Assembly: GCA_947476045.1 (NCBI GenBank)
Contig: CANJNZ010000013.1
Span: forward strand, 1-64,000
Direction: 5' to 3'
Source: Chthoniobacteraceae bacterium
Lineage (GTDB): Bacteria; Verrucomicrobiota; Verrucomicrobiia; Chthoniobacterales; Chthoniobacteraceae
DNA: 64,000 nucleotides
Part shown: positions 39,626 to 48,398 of the stretch, piece after piece
Position numbering within the stretch: position 1 is the first letter of the stretch
Layout: each line of letters opens with the position of its first letter
The notes under the pieces: generated by a model
What the model saw: only the letters and a program-made list of their open reading frames with translations
Told to the model about the DNA's origin: nothing
The model's database searches: none
Program-made: the position numbers and the translations under genes

Positions 39626-40545
39626 GGGATAAATGGCAGTGTGTGAATGGCGACAGGCACGGGCGCATCGGGTGCCTCCGCGCTTGCGGCGAGGAGTGAT
39701 TCGTGCGGTGTGTCACGGCGGAGGTAGCCGAGAGCGATGTGGCGGTCGAGGGCGAAACTGAACGCGGTGCTGGTGAGGCGCCCCAGTTCTTTGTCCGGTG
39801 CGTCGGCGGTGAAAATGCGCGAGCCGCGTGCGAGCGGGACATTATCGCGGGAGACGAAGCCGTGGAGCGCGCGGTTTGCGTGGCCGACGCTCTTGATGCG
39901 CGAGATGACTTCCTGGCCGATGTAACAGCCTTTGTTGAAATCCACGTGCGTGCGGTCGAGTCCGGCTTCGGCGGGGAGCGTGTTTTCATCCAGCTCGAAG
40001 CCCCAGCGCGGGACGCCGTGTTCGATGCGGATGAGTTCGAGCAGTTCGTCGGAGAGCACGGGGAATTGCGCGGCGAGCTGTTCCCACACGGGTGCGAGGT
40101 CTTTTCGGAAAGGAGGAAAGTAATCGTGCCCGACGATGCCGTAGCGATTGGAGGGGATGAATTTTTCGCGCAGCGATTCGGGTGGCGTGCCGATGAGGTG
40201 GACGATGGCGATGGTGTTCGTGGCGTCCTCCATCGTCACGTCGTCGGCGATGATGTAGCGCTCGAGTCGTGCGGGAAGTGTGTCGGCGACGGCTGCGTCG
40301 GCGTCCACGAGGATGCCGCCCGGGCCGAGGCTGGCGCGGACTTCGGCGCAAAGTTTTCCTTTCGCAGTGGTGACGCACGCGGGCAGGACGCCGGGATTTT
40401 TTGCGGCGGCGATGTTTGCGGTGAGCTGGCCGTTGAGGTAGCGCACGCGGTCTGCGCCGGTGAAGAGGAGTTTCACGCGCGAGGCAAGGTCCACCATTCC
40501 CCCGCGTTCGCGGAAGATGCGATATTCTGCGCCGAGGGCGCTCAT
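39622..40545 (-). CDS. ygfZ: Folate-binding Fe-S cluster maintenance protein YgfZ (GcvT-like)
   Basis: The 307-residue protein carries the YgfZ signature KGCYIGQEVISR in the GcvT-related fold, with an N-terminal LLFTGADRVRYLNGQLTANI block and the DFNKG segment. YgfZ uses tetrahydrofolate to help repair or assemble certain Fe-S enzymes. The catalytic residues of true aminomethyltransferase GcvT are not apparent and there is no glycine-cleavage gene nearby. It overlaps both neighbours by 4 bases, in the order dehydrogenase, ygfZ, cyclophilin. Confidence 0.9.
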   Translation of the reverse strand: MSALGAEYRIFRERGGMVDLASRVKLLFTGADRVRYLNGQLTANIAAAKNPGVLPACVTTAKGKLCAEVRASLGPGGILVDADAAVADTLPARLERYIIADDVTMEDATNTIAIVHLIGTPPESLREKFIPSNRYGIVGHDYFPPFRKDLAPVWEQLAAQFPVLSDELLELIRIEHGVPRWGFELDENTLPAEAGLDRTHVDFNKGCYIGQEVISRIKSVGHANRALHGFVSRDNVPLARGSRIFTADAPDKELGRLTSTAFSFALDRHIALGYLRRDTPHESLLAASAEAPDAPVPVAIHTLPFIP

Positions 40546-41411
40546 TGCGCGGCGCCGTTCTGGTAGGCTTTGGCGACGGCGGCGAAGTCCAGTTCGCCCC
40601 AGCCGCGGGTGACGGCATTGAACATGGCTCCTGCGACCGTGCCGGTGGCGGGGATTTCGACTGCAAATTTATTGGCAAGCTGGATGCCGAGTTGCACGTC
40701 CTTAAACATGTGCTTGAGCGAAAAGTGGGGCTCGTAATCGGCGGCGATCATTTTCGGTAATTTCAGATCGGTGACGCCGCTGCGCATGGCGTTGTTTTCT
40801 ATGGCTTCGATGAATTTCTCCGGCTGCACGCCAGCTTTGCTCACGATGGCGAGCGCCTCGGCGAGCACTTGAGCGGTTGCGGCGCTGATGAGGTTCGTGG
40901 CGACTTTCACCACGGCGGCCTGACCGATGCTGCCGATGAAGACGATGGATTTGCTTGTCGCCTCGAGCACGGGTTTTACGCGCTGGAAAGTCTGCTCGTC
41001 GCCGCCGATGTAATAGGAAAGCTGGCGTTTTTCCGCCGCAATTCTGCTGCCGGTGAATGGCGCATCGAGAAACTGCGCGCCGCACTGTTGAACGCGGCGC
41101 GCGGCTTCCAGTGTGCCTTCCAGGCCGATGGTGCCGTGGCAAAGGATGACGTGCTCCGGCGTGAGCGCGTCTTTCATCGCCTCGATCATTTCCATTGTTG
41201 CGTCGGCGTCGGCGACGAAAAGTTGGATGATGTCGCACATCTGAGCGACTTCGGCAGGCGAGCCGAGGAAGTTGGGGGCCGGTTTCGCTGTGCGATTCCA
41301 GACGAAGGCGTTCCAGCCTTCGTGCCGGAGGTTTGCTGCTACGCGTGAGCCGATGATGCCGAGGCCGATGACCCCGATGTTTTTGCTGCGGGAATTTCGC
41401 GGTTGAGCCAT
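40542..41411 (-). CDS. NAD(P)-dependent beta-hydroxyacid dehydrogenase (HIBADH/GLYR family)
   Basis: The 289-residue protein starts with a Rossmann motif GVIGLGIIGSRVA and follows the 3-hydroxyisobutyrate/tartronate-semialdehyde/glyoxylate reductase pattern: FLDAPFTGSRIAAE for the substrate-binding loop, then IGQAAVVKVATNLISAA with the catalytic-type Lys, and an all-alpha C-terminal domain. The substrate cannot be assigned; succinic or glyoxylic semialdehyde reduction is typical of relatives. The ATG at 41411 starts shortly before the Rossmann motif. First gene of the three-gene operon. Confidence 0.88.
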   Translation of the reverse strand: MAQPRNSRSKNIGVIGLGIIGSRVAANLRHEGWNAFVWNRTAKPAPNFLGSPAEVAQMCDIIQLFVADADATMEMIEAMKDALTPEHVILCHGTIGLEGTLEAARRVQQCGAQFLDAPFTGSRIAAEKRQLSYYIGGDEQTFQRVKPVLEATSKSIVFIGSIGQAAVVKVATNLISAATAQVLAEALAIVSKAGVQPEKFIEAIENNAMRSGVTDLKLPKMIAADYEPHFSLKHMFKDVQLGIQLANKFAVEIPATGTVAGAMFNAVTRGWGELDFAAVAKAYQNGAAQ

Positions 41412-41508
41412 GTGTGCGCGCAATTCAGCAGACGCATGCGATGGGAGCAAGCAGGCACGTCTGCCAGATGCGTTTTATTCCGGTCCCGAAAACTGCAAGC
41501 GATGACGC

Positions 41509-42690
41509 TTATTTTGCCGGTGGCGCGCTGACGGGCGGCGTCGTTGCTTCGACGGGCTTCTTCTCCGCAGCAGGCTCCGGCTCCGGTGCCGGTGTGGCGA
41601 TCTCGATTTTTGATTTTGTGCGAAGATCGGCGATGAGCATGTCGATGGCCGCGCGTTTTTTCTCGTTGGTGAGGTAGCCGAGAATTTTCGCCTTTGCGTC
41701 ATCGAGTGATTGTTTGCTGCCGGCTTTACGGTCGGTGGCCTTAATGACGTGGTAGCCAAACTGCGTGCGCACGGGCTCAGCGGTGACTTCGTCTTTCTTG
41801 AGCTTGAACGCAGCCTCGGCGAACGGCTCGACCATCATGCCTTTGCGTGGGAAAAAATTGAGATCGCCGCCCCGTTCCTTCGCGCCGGGTTCCTCGCTGA
41901 GTTCTCCGGCGAGCTTTGCGAAGTCTTCCGTCTTGGCGCGCACGATGGCGGCTTCCGCCTTCTTCATGGCTGCGGTGACTTGCTCCGGCGTGGCATCGGC
42001 TTTTGCCATGAAAAGGATGTGACTGGCGCGCACCTGCTCCGGTTGCTCGAAGTGCTGGGGATTCTTTTCGTAGAACTCCTTTGCGTCGGCGTCGTTGGCG
42101 TCAGCAACCTTGCCTTTGATTTGGGCTTCCATCCAGTTGCGCTGCTGCATTTGCGCGCGGAGGTCTTTTTTGACGGACTCGATGCTCATGCCCATTTTTT
42201 CGAGTTCTTTTTTGATTTCCTCATCGGTGCCGCCGCGTTGTTTGCGGATTTGGGCGAACTCGGCGTCCACTTGCTCGTCGCTGACTTTCGTTGCGGCGGA
42301 CGCTTTTACGATGATGCGCTCGGTGATGAGGTTATCGAGAATCATCTGGTAGGCCTGTTTCTTTTGCCCGGGAGGCATTGCGTCGGCTGGCATGCCTTGC
42401 CGTGCCATGACTTGCTGGAAGGTCTGCTCGACAACCGCACTCTTAATTGGGTCGCCGTCAACGGTGGCGAGGACGCCTTCGGGGAGTTTCACTGTGGGTT
42501 TTGCTTCAGCGGTTGCTGGAGCGGCTGGTTTTTCCTGGTTTTTCACAGCTCCTGGTTTCGCCTCGGCTTTAGCTTCCGCAGGTGCAGCCTTAGCGGGTTT
42601 GTCTTTTTTGGGAGTCGCATCAGCGCCGATTGCGGCGGAGGCGGCGAATGTAATGGCTAGAGCGAGTGGGCGAGTGAGATTGTTTTTCAT
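41509..42690 (-). CDS. SurA/PrsA-like parvulin-type peptidyl-prolyl isomerase
   Basis: The 393-residue exported chaperone has a signal peptide (MKNNLTRPLALAITFAASAAIGAD), an Ala/Lys/Pro-rich linker, a SurA N-terminal-like helical region (about 85-200) and a parvulin domain (about 220-330): VRASHILF, AKLAGELSEEPGAKERGGDLNFF and EPVRTQFGYHVIK. The C-terminus is a Pro/Ala/Glu tail. It probably escorts outer-membrane proteins such as the porin and the large secreted proteins (inference). The ATG at 42690 was selected because it begins the signal peptide. Confidence 0.92.
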   Translation of the reverse strand: MKNNLTRPLALAITFAASAAIGADATPKKDKPAKAAPAEAKAEAKPGAVKNQEKPAAPATAEAKPTVKLPEGVLATVDGDPIKSAVVEQTFQQVMARQGMPADAMPPGQKKQAYQMILDNLITERIIVKASAATKVSDEQVDAEFAQIRKQRGGTDEEIKKELEKMGMSIESVKKDLRAQMQQRNWMEAQIKGKVADANDADAKEFYEKNPQHFEQPEQVRASHILFMAKADATPEQVTAAMKKAEAAIVRAKTEDFAKLAGELSEEPGAKERGGDLNFFPRKGMMVEPFAEAAFKLKKDEVTAEPVRTQFGYHVIKATDRKAGSKQSLDDAKAKILGYLTNEKKRAAIDMLIADLRTKSKIEIATPAPEPEPAAEKKPVEATTPPVSAPPAK

Positions 42691-42792
42691 GCAAAAGGGG
42701 CGGGAAGCTGCCACGGTCATTTGTGGCTGGCGAGGGGTTTTGTAGAAAATTTTTGCCATTCTTTTACGTGCCGCCGGAGGAACTCCTGAAGG

Positions 42793-43464
42793 CTACGAGC
42801 GTTTGTAGTGCAGGCTCAGTGTGTGAAAGGTCTGCTCGCCGGTGTTCGTGCTCACGTTGAAATAGATTAGCTCCACCGCCGTGTTGTTCTTGTTCCATTT
42901 GTAGCCCACGAGTGTCTGCGAAGCATTGCCGTCGGGCGTCGGTGCCGTGTTGCGAACGATTTGCTGGCCTTGTCCATAGAGCCGTTCGAGCATCTGGCGT
43001 TTGTCGCCGAGGCAGGCTCCGTAGCGTTCTTCGTCCCAGCCGTCCTGCTCGTATTGCAGTTCCACCTCGACGAGCTGGCCGCCAGTCAGGCGCTCGGCGA
43101 TTTTTCCATCTTTCCCTTTGTCTTTGGATAGTTGCCCGCCCAGAAAATAAAACATCACCCTTCGCAACTCGGGTGCCTTGGGTGCGTTTGGGTCGGATGC
43201 GTCCGGCTTTTTAAAACCCGTCACCGTGGCTGCCCAGCGCGCGCCGATTTTGCGCCGCTCGACGATATTGAGCTTCGCCGTGTTGATCTTGTTCTCAAGA
43301 CGATCCGAGGGTTCGTGCCATGTGAGGCTGAAAGGAGGGGAAATTTCATTTCCGCTCGATGCCGGCGGCAGCGGAGCGGGCGACGCGCCTTTCTGCGCAA
43401 AGACAGAGGTCGCCTGTGCGAGGAGCAGGGCCAGCGTGAGCCGGAGTGCCGGTTGGAAATTCAT
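42793..43464 (-). CDS. Exported hypothetical protein
   Basis: The 223-residue product begins with a signal peptide (MNFQPALRLTLALLLAQATSVFAQ) from the ATG at 43464. The mature part has a Pro/Ala-rich start, then a beta-rich region (FSLTWHEPSDRLENKIN, ELRRVMFYFLGGQLSKDKGK, WDEERYGACLGDKRQMLE) with one Cys. I recognise no family. It is divergent from the binding-protein gene across 100 bases that must contain both promoters. Confidence 0.7.
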   Translation of the reverse strand: MNFQPALRLTLALLLAQATSVFAQKGASPAPLPPASSGNEISPPFSLTWHEPSDRLENKINTAKLNIVERRKIGARWAATVTGFKKPDASDPNAPKAPELRRVMFYFLGGQLSKDKGKDGKIAERLTGGQLVEVELQYEQDGWDEERYGACLGDKRQMLERLYGQGQQIVRNTAPTPDGNASQTLVGYKWNKNNTAVELIYFNVSTNTGEQTFHTLSLHYKRS

Positions 43465-43564
43465 GTGCCGCATACGAGCGTGGAGTGTGGGTATTGGGCA
43501 ATCGTAAAGACACGTGCGCAAGCCCGGGCTTCCCAATCCATTCATTCTGCGGCATCTCAGCGCC

Positions 43565-44323
43565 ATGAAATCGCTGCTCCTGCTTCTCCTCTCGTGCCGC
43601 CTCATCGCTGCGGAGCCTCTGCGCGTGGGCATGGACATGAGCTATCCGCCCTTCGAAATGCGCGATGAAAAAGGACAGCCCGCCGGAGTGAGCGTGGACC
43701 TCGCTCGGGCGGTCGGCGAAAAAATCGGACGCCCCGTGGAGTTCGTGAACATGCCCTTCGACGGTCTCATCCCTGCGTTGCGCACCAACCGCATTGACGT
43801 GGTTCTTTCCTCCATGACGGCGACGCCCGAGCGCGCGCAGAGCGTGGATTTTACCGAGCCCTACCTGCGCACCGGCCTCTGCCTGCTCACGCCTGCGACG
43901 AGCGACATCCAAAGTGTGTCCGACCTCGACCGCGCGGGGAAAAAGGTCGCCGTGATCAAAGGAACCACCGGTCATCTTTGGGCGGTGCAAAATCTCAAGC
44001 AGGCGCAAGTGCTCGTCCTCGCGAAAGAAACCGCCGGTGTGCTCGAAGTCACGCAAGGCAAGGCGGACGCTTTCATCTACGACCAAATGTCCACGCTGCG
44101 AAACTGTCTCGGCAACCGCGACAAGACGCGTGCCGTGCTGAAACCATTCAAAGAGGAAGCGTGGGCCATCGCATTGCGCAAAGGCAACGACCCGCTCCGC
44201 ACGCAGGTGAACGCGGCACTCGCCGAGTTGCGGAAGGATGGATTTTTCGACCGCTCCGCCGACAAATGGCTGAAGGAACAAAAAGCGGAGTTTGCCAAAC
44301 TGGGTGTGCCTTTCGTTTTCTAA
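43565..44323 (+). CDS. Periplasmic amino-acid-type substrate-binding protein (SBP_bac_3)
   Basis: The 252-residue protein has a short signal peptide (to about residue 17) and the family pattern [56 protein letters not shown] and AIALRKGND. It should bind a small amino-acid-like ligand for import or sensing. No permease or ATPase gene follows; instead an acetyltransferase gene starts 4 bases later, so the transporter parts must be elsewhere or the protein acts without an ABC partner. Confidence 0.92.
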   Translation: MKSLLLLLLSCRLIAAEPLRVGMDMSYPPFEMRDEKGQPAGVSVDLARAVGEKIGRPVEFVNMPFDGLIPALRTNRIDVVLSSMTATPERAQSVDFTEPYLRTGLCLLTPATSDIQSVSDLDRAGKKVAVIKGTTGHLWAVQNLKQAQVLVLAKETAGVLEVTQGKADAFIYDQMSTLRNCLGNRDKTRAVLKPFKEEAWAIALRKGNDPLRTQVNAALAELRKDGFFDRSADKWLKEQKAEFAKLGVPFVF

Positions 44324-44327
44324 AACT

Positions 44328-44924
44328 ATGAGCAACGTCCGCGCAGACCGCACCATCGAGCATGACTGGTCGCCACGCAAAATTCCCGAGGGAGTCGTGT
44401 GGGGCGAGGGATTTTACTGCGAGAGCGCGCAGTGCTTTTTGCATTTTAAAGGCACGCGCAATCCGGCGGTGGAAATCGGAAATCACGTGAGCGTCTATGC
44501 CGCCAGCCAGTTCGCTGTCGCGAAGGATGCCCACGTGCGCATCGGCGATTTCACGCTGCTCGTCGGCGCGCTCATCACTGCGGAGACAAGCGTGGAAATC
44601 GGCTCGCACTGTCTCATCTCGTGGGGCGTCGGCATCGCGGATAGCGACTTTCATCCCGTCTCCGCCGCCGCCCGTCGCGTGGACGCCGAAGCGCTCGCGC
44701 CCTACTACGAAGGCAAGCCCGAGCGTCCGCTCGAAGCGGTGCGCTCGCGTCCCGTCCGCATCGGCAACAACGTGTGGATCGGAATGAACGCGATTGTTTT
44801 GAAAGGCGTGACCATCGGCAATGATTGCGTGATCGCCGCCGGCGCCGTCGTGACCAAAGACGTGCCGCCCGGAACAATCGTAGCTGGCAATCCCGCCCGT
44901 TTTGCGAAACGAGTGCCCGAGTGA
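44328..44924 (+). CDS. Left-handed beta-helix (hexapeptide-repeat) O-acetyltransferase
   Basis: The 198-residue protein has the hexapeptide pattern in its centre and end ([55 protein letters not shown]), with the usual His-containing loop SDFHPV and a C-terminal IVAGNPARF. Relatives acetylate sugars, typically cell-surface glycans. The ATG at 44328 lies 4 bases after the binding-protein stop. Confidence 0.9.
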   Translation: MSNVRADRTIEHDWSPRKIPEGVVWGEGFYCESAQCFLHFKGTRNPAVEIGNHVSVYAASQFAVAKDAHVRIGDFTLLVGALITAETSVEIGSHCLISWGVGIADSDFHPVSAAARRVDAEALAPYYEGKPERPLEAVRSRPVRIGNNVWIGMNAIVLKGVTIGNDCVIAAGAVVTKDVPPGTIVAGNPARFAKRVPE

Positions 44925-44976
44925 TGAATTCTCCAACGTGCTTGCCGACATACAGAGCGGCTGAAAGGATGCGCGC

Positions 44977-45495
44977 ATGACGGCAATGGATGCGTTTGAA
45001 CAAATCACCCACGGAGGCGGCAACGATTTTGCCGACGTGGTGCAGGTGCTCGCGGCACACGGCCCGTGGTGCCTCATCGGCGGCCTCGCCGTGAATGCCT
45101 ACGTCGAGCCCGTCTATACGCTGGATGCCGACATCGTCGTCGTCGTTCATGCCCTGCCCGCCATCCGTGCCGATTTGGAGCGGCTCGGTTTTAAAACAGA
45201 GACCTTCCCGCATTCTCTCAATGCACGACGCGGTGCGAGCGATCTGAGCATCCAGTTCAGCACCGACCCACGCTATCAGGATTTCATCGCAAAGACCGAA
45301 CGCCGTTCCGTGCTGGGAATCGAAGTGCCGGTCGCCACGCTCGATAATCTCGTGCGCGGAAAAGTCTGGGCGTGGAGCGATCCGAATCGCCGCGCGACAA
45401 AACGGAAAAAGGACGAGCTGGATCTTCTGCGCATTGCCGAGGTCTATCCATCCATGCGCGGGATCATCCCCGCGGAAATCATCGCGCAGCTTTAA
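44977..45495 (+). CDS. Nucleotidyltransferase-fold protein (MNT/AbiEii-like)
   Basis: The 172-residue protein shows CLIGGLAVNAYVEPVYTLDADIVV, the Gly-Gly then D-x-D metal motif of minimal nucleotidyltransferases, and a helical C-terminal part (KRKKDELDLLRIAEVYP). No HEPN or antitoxin partner gene is adjacent, so a toxin-antitoxin role is not supported here. A clear AAGGA Shine-Dalgarno lies 7 bases before the ATG. The stop codon TAA overlaps the next start by 1 base. Confidence 0.7.
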   Translation: MTAMDAFEQITHGGGNDFADVVQVLAAHGPWCLIGGLAVNAYVEPVYTLDADIVVVVHALPAIRADLERLGFKTETFPHSLNARRGASDLSIQFSTDPRYQDFIAKTERRSVLGIEVPVATLDNLVRGKVWAWSDPNRRATKRKKDELDLLRIAEVYPSMRGIIPAEIIAQL

Positions 45496-46667
45496 TGAGC
45501 AAAAAACGCATCGTCGTCATGGGATTCATGGGTGGCTGCCCCATCGCGGGAGTCATCTGGCAGCATATTCATTACATCGTCGGTCTCCAGCGGCTCGGCC
45601 ACGACGTGTATTACATCGAGGACTCAGCGCGCTATCCCTACAACCCCGTCACCTACGAGGAAAACGAGAACTACACCTACGCCGCCGAGGTGCTCGGAAA
45701 ACTCGCCGCGCAATTCGGTTTCGAGGGCCGCTGGAGCTATTGCGCGCGCTTCCTCCCCGACGAGCCCACCGCCGGACTCCCGCTCGCAAAAGTGCGCGAA
45801 CTTTACCGCACCGCCGATGCCATCCTCAACGTCTGCGGTGCGCAGGAATTCAACGCCGACCTGCTCGTCTCGCAAAACATTCTCTACGTCGAAAGCGACC
45901 CTGGCGTGGAGCAGATCCGGGTGGACAAGGGCGATGAAAAAACCCGCGCCTACCACGGTCGCCATCGCGCACTCTTCACCTTCGGCGAAAACGTCGGCAC
46001 CGAACTTTTCCCTGTGCCTGTGCATGGCGCTCGCTGGCTGCCCACGCGCCAGCCGGTCATCACCGATTTTTGGAAAATGGACGCGCCCGCCGCGGGCGAC
46101 GCCGTCTTCACCACCGTCGCAAACTGGAACACCAGCGGACGAAAAGACATCGAGTGGCGTGGCGAGAAATATCACTGGAGCAAGTCGCTGGAGTTTCTGA
46201 AATTCGTCGAAGCCCCCGCGCGCTGCGGCGAGCCTTTTGAAATGGCGACCAACATCGGCGATCCCGCCACCCGCTCACGCTTCGAGCAAAACGGCTGGCG
46301 TCTCGTCGAGCCCGACCAGCCGAGCATCAAGTGGGATTTGTATCGCTCGTATCTGCAAAATTCACGCGGTGAATTCACCGTGGCCAAGGACCAATACGTG
46401 CGCCTGAACACCGGCTGGTTCAGCGACCGCACCGCCTGCTACCTCGCCTGCGGACGCCCCGCCATCACGCAGCAAACCGGCTTCACTCGGCTCTACGGCG
46501 GCGAGAAGGGCCTCCTCGCATTCACCACGATGGAAGAAATCGTCGAGCATACCCGCGCCATCCGCGCCGACTACACCGCCCACTGTCGCGCCGCCTACGA
46601 AATCGCCGCCGAGCATTTCGAAGCCACCAAAGTCCTCGCCGATCTCCTCGACCGCGCAGGCGTGTAA
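45495..46667 (+). CDS. Glycosyltransferase-like protein (GT-B type, CgeB-like)
   Basis: The 390-residue protein begins with a Rossmann-like strand (RIVVMGFMGGCPIAGVIWQ) followed by GLQRLGHDVYYIEDS, and near the C-terminus has WFSDRTACYLACGRPAITQQTGF with a following acidic segment, the arrangement of GT-B glycosyltransferases or CgeB-like proteins. No well-known activity can be assigned. It starts inside the stop of the nucleotidyltransferase gene (TAATG), so the two are translationally coupled. It converges on ispE with 1 base between stop codons. Confidence 0.65.
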   Translation: MSKKRIVVMGFMGGCPIAGVIWQHIHYIVGLQRLGHDVYYIEDSARYPYNPVTYEENENYTYAAEVLGKLAAQFGFEGRWSYCARFLPDEPTAGLPLAKVRELYRTADAILNVCGAQEFNADLLVSQNILYVESDPGVEQIRVDKGDEKTRAYHGRHRALFTFGENVGTELFPVPVHGARWLPTRQPVITDFWKMDAPAAGDAVFTTVANWNTSGRKDIEWRGEKYHWSKSLEFLKFVEAPARCGEPFEMATNIGDPATRSRFEQNGWRLVEPDQPSIKWDLYRSYLQNSRGEFTVAKDQYVRLNTGWFSDRTACYLACGRPAITQQTGFTRLYGGEKGLLAFTTMEEIVEHTRAIRADYTAHCRAAYEIAAEHFEATKVLADLLDRAGV

Positions 46668-46668
46668 T

Positions 46669-47496
46669 TCACACAGTCTTGGCGAGGGCTAGCCAGAAGC
46701 CGGGGCCGAATTCGGAGGTGGTGCGCTCGGCAAGGGCGGGACCTTGGGATTTTTCGCGGAGGACGGCGAAGACGGTTGCGCCGCTGCCGGACATGAGTGC
46801 GCCTGCCGTTTCCGGCTGGGCGAGGAGCCATTGTTTCAGTTCGGCGAGCTGGAGGTATTTTTCAAAAACGGGGCGATCGAGATCGTTCACCAGTTCGCCC
46901 CATGCAAAGGGCTGCGGTGCGTAGCGAACGCCGGGGATTTCCAGAGAGTCGCGCCAGTTTTTGTAGGCCCACGGAGTCGGCACGCCGAAGGGCGGTTTGA
47001 TGAGCAGCAGCGGGAGCGACGGCATCGCGGACGGCTCTACAATCTCCCCGCGACCACGGCACCATGCGGCGCTTTGATGGATGAAAAATGGAACGTCGCT
47101 CCCCAGCTCTGCTGCAAGTTGCGACAGTTCTTTGCATGGGAGATTTGTTTCAAAAAGTTGATCGAGCGCGAGCAGCACCGTTGCGGCATCGCTGCTGCCG
47201 CCGCCGAGGCCTGCGCCGTGGGGGATTTCTTTGTTCAAGGCGATGCGCACGTGCGGCTCGTAGCCGAACTTCCCACAGAAAAGTCGGGCGGCACGGACGG
47301 CGAGATTTTCATCGCCCGTTGGCAACGCGGCATCGCTGCACGTGAATTGCAAACCTCCCCCCGCCCGCCGCTCGATCTCCAGCGTGTCGAAAATCGAAAT
47401 AGGTGCCATCAAGGTCTCGATGTCGTGAAAGCCGTCATCCCTCCGTCGCAGCACGCGGAGCGAAAGATTCACCTTGGCTGGCGCGAGGAATTTCAC
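46669..47496 (-). CDS. ispE: 4-diphosphocytidyl-2-C-methyl-D-erythritol kinase
   Basis: The 275-residue GHMP kinase phosphorylates CDP-methylerythritol in the non-mevalonate isoprenoid pathway. PAKVNLSLRVLRRRDDGFHDIETLM opens the protein, the ATP-binding GHMP motif is IPHGAGLGGGSSDAA, and the C-terminal LMSGSGATVFAV is the second GHMP motif. It is the last gene of a four-gene operon (fba, PepSY-like, rhodanese, ispE); its ATG lies 2 bases after the rhodanese stop codon. Confidence 0.94.
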   Translation of the reverse strand: MKFLAPAKVNLSLRVLRRRDDGFHDIETLMAPISIFDTLEIERRAGGGLQFTCSDAALPTGDENLAVRAARLFCGKFGYEPHVRIALNKEIPHGAGLGGGSSDAATVLLALDQLFETNLPCKELSQLAAELGSDVPFFIHQSAAWCRGRGEIVEPSAMPSLPLLLIKPPFGVPTPWAYKNWRDSLEIPGVRYAPQPFAWGELVNDLDRPVFEKYLQLAELKQWLLAQPETAGALMSGSGATVFAVLREKSQGPALAERTTSEFGPGFWLALAKTV

Positions 47497-47498
47497 GG

Positions 47499-48032
47499 CT
47501 ACGGTGCGCGGTGTGCGACCTTTAGCAGATACGCGTATTTGGAATTTCCAGGTTTCACTTTCCCCGAGCCTCCTTCGATGGCGCGTCCTTCATTCGCCCA
47601 CATGAAAATTCCGCCTTCCAGAATTTGCACATCCTTATAACCGCGCAGACTCAAACTTGTGGCGACTGAGGCGGAATCAAATCCCACGCTGCAATAGAGC
47701 ACGAATGGTGTCTTTATCTTTTCTTCAAAACCAATTTCCGAGGGCGTTACATCAGGGCTGAGGTGTCGTGCTCCCGGTAGATGGCCGGCATCGAACTCGG
47801 CCTGCGAACGGACGTCCAGCACCACAGGCAGGGCTTTGTCTTTTGCAGTGAACCATTCTGCAAGCACAGCGCCATCAATATGCGCCACGTTGGGATAACT
47901 CGCGCGCACGGAGTCCCTCACTTTTCCCCAGCGCCATGGATTGTAGGCCATGTAGAGCGCGGTAATCACCACCGCCGCCATGACGATCTGTGTGATCGCG
48001 AAGGGCGAAAAATTTCGCGCGCCCTTCTTCAT
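47499..48032 (-). CDS. Membrane-anchored rhodanese-like protein
   Basis: The 177-residue protein has one N-terminal membrane helix (FAITQIVMAAVVITALYMAY) and a rhodanese domain (about 60-165): VVLDVRSQAEFDAGHLPGARHLS and the Cys loop VLYCSVGFDSA. The loop, CSVGFDSA, keeps the active-site Cys. It probably transfers or binds sulfur or phosphate at the periplasmic face; the substrate is not known. Confidence 0.86.
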   Translation of the reverse strand: MKKGARNFSPFAITQIVMAAVVITALYMAYNPWRWGKVRDSVRASYPNVAHIDGAVLAEWFTAKDKALPVVLDVRSQAEFDAGHLPGARHLSPDVTPSEIGFEEKIKTPFVLYCSVGFDSASVATSLSLRGYKDVQILEGGIFMWANEGRAIEGGSGKVKPGNSKYAYLLKVAHRAP

Positions 48033-48035
48033 TGC

Positions 48036-48398
48036 TTAGCGGATTTGGTAGGCGGCTGGAGTCCGCTTGGAAACGGAATGCGAGTCTTCGACAAGGCGGG
48101 CAACGCTTCCATCCGGCCTCACCCGCAGGCCCACTTCGCGCGCTTTGCCCGATCCGATTGGCGCGGACCAGCGCACCACCCACGAGTGTTTCACGTTCAG
48201 CACTGTGCCGTTGTCGAGAGTGATGCTCACGATTTCAGGAGCGCCCGCGCCTTGTTTGGCGAGATAGTCTGTGGCGATTTTTGCCACGCGCAATGCGTCC
48301 ACTTTTTCAGCAGCTTGCAGCGGGGATGTGGCAAAAGACATCATCGCCAGCGCGGCGAGGAGGAGCAGTGATTTGGAGCCGAGGTTTTTCATGATCAT
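48036..48398 (-). CDS. Small exported protein, PepSY-like
   Basis: The 120-residue product has a signal peptide (cleavage near LQAAEK) and an alpha/beta domain of about 75 residues (VAKIATDYLAKQGAG, VSITLDNGTVLNVKHSWVVRW, VGLRVRPDGSVARLVED) that looks like a single PepSY-type unit; this is a pattern match only. Its ATG overlaps the fba stop by 4 bases (ATGA). An internal ATG two codons later (MKNLG) is possible. Confidence 0.65.
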   Translation of the reverse strand: MIMKNLGSKSLLLLAALAMMSFATSPLQAAEKVDALRVAKIATDYLAKQGAGAPEIVSITLDNGTVLNVKHSWVVRWSAPIGSGKAREVGLRVRPDGSVARLVEDSHSVSKRTPAAYQIR

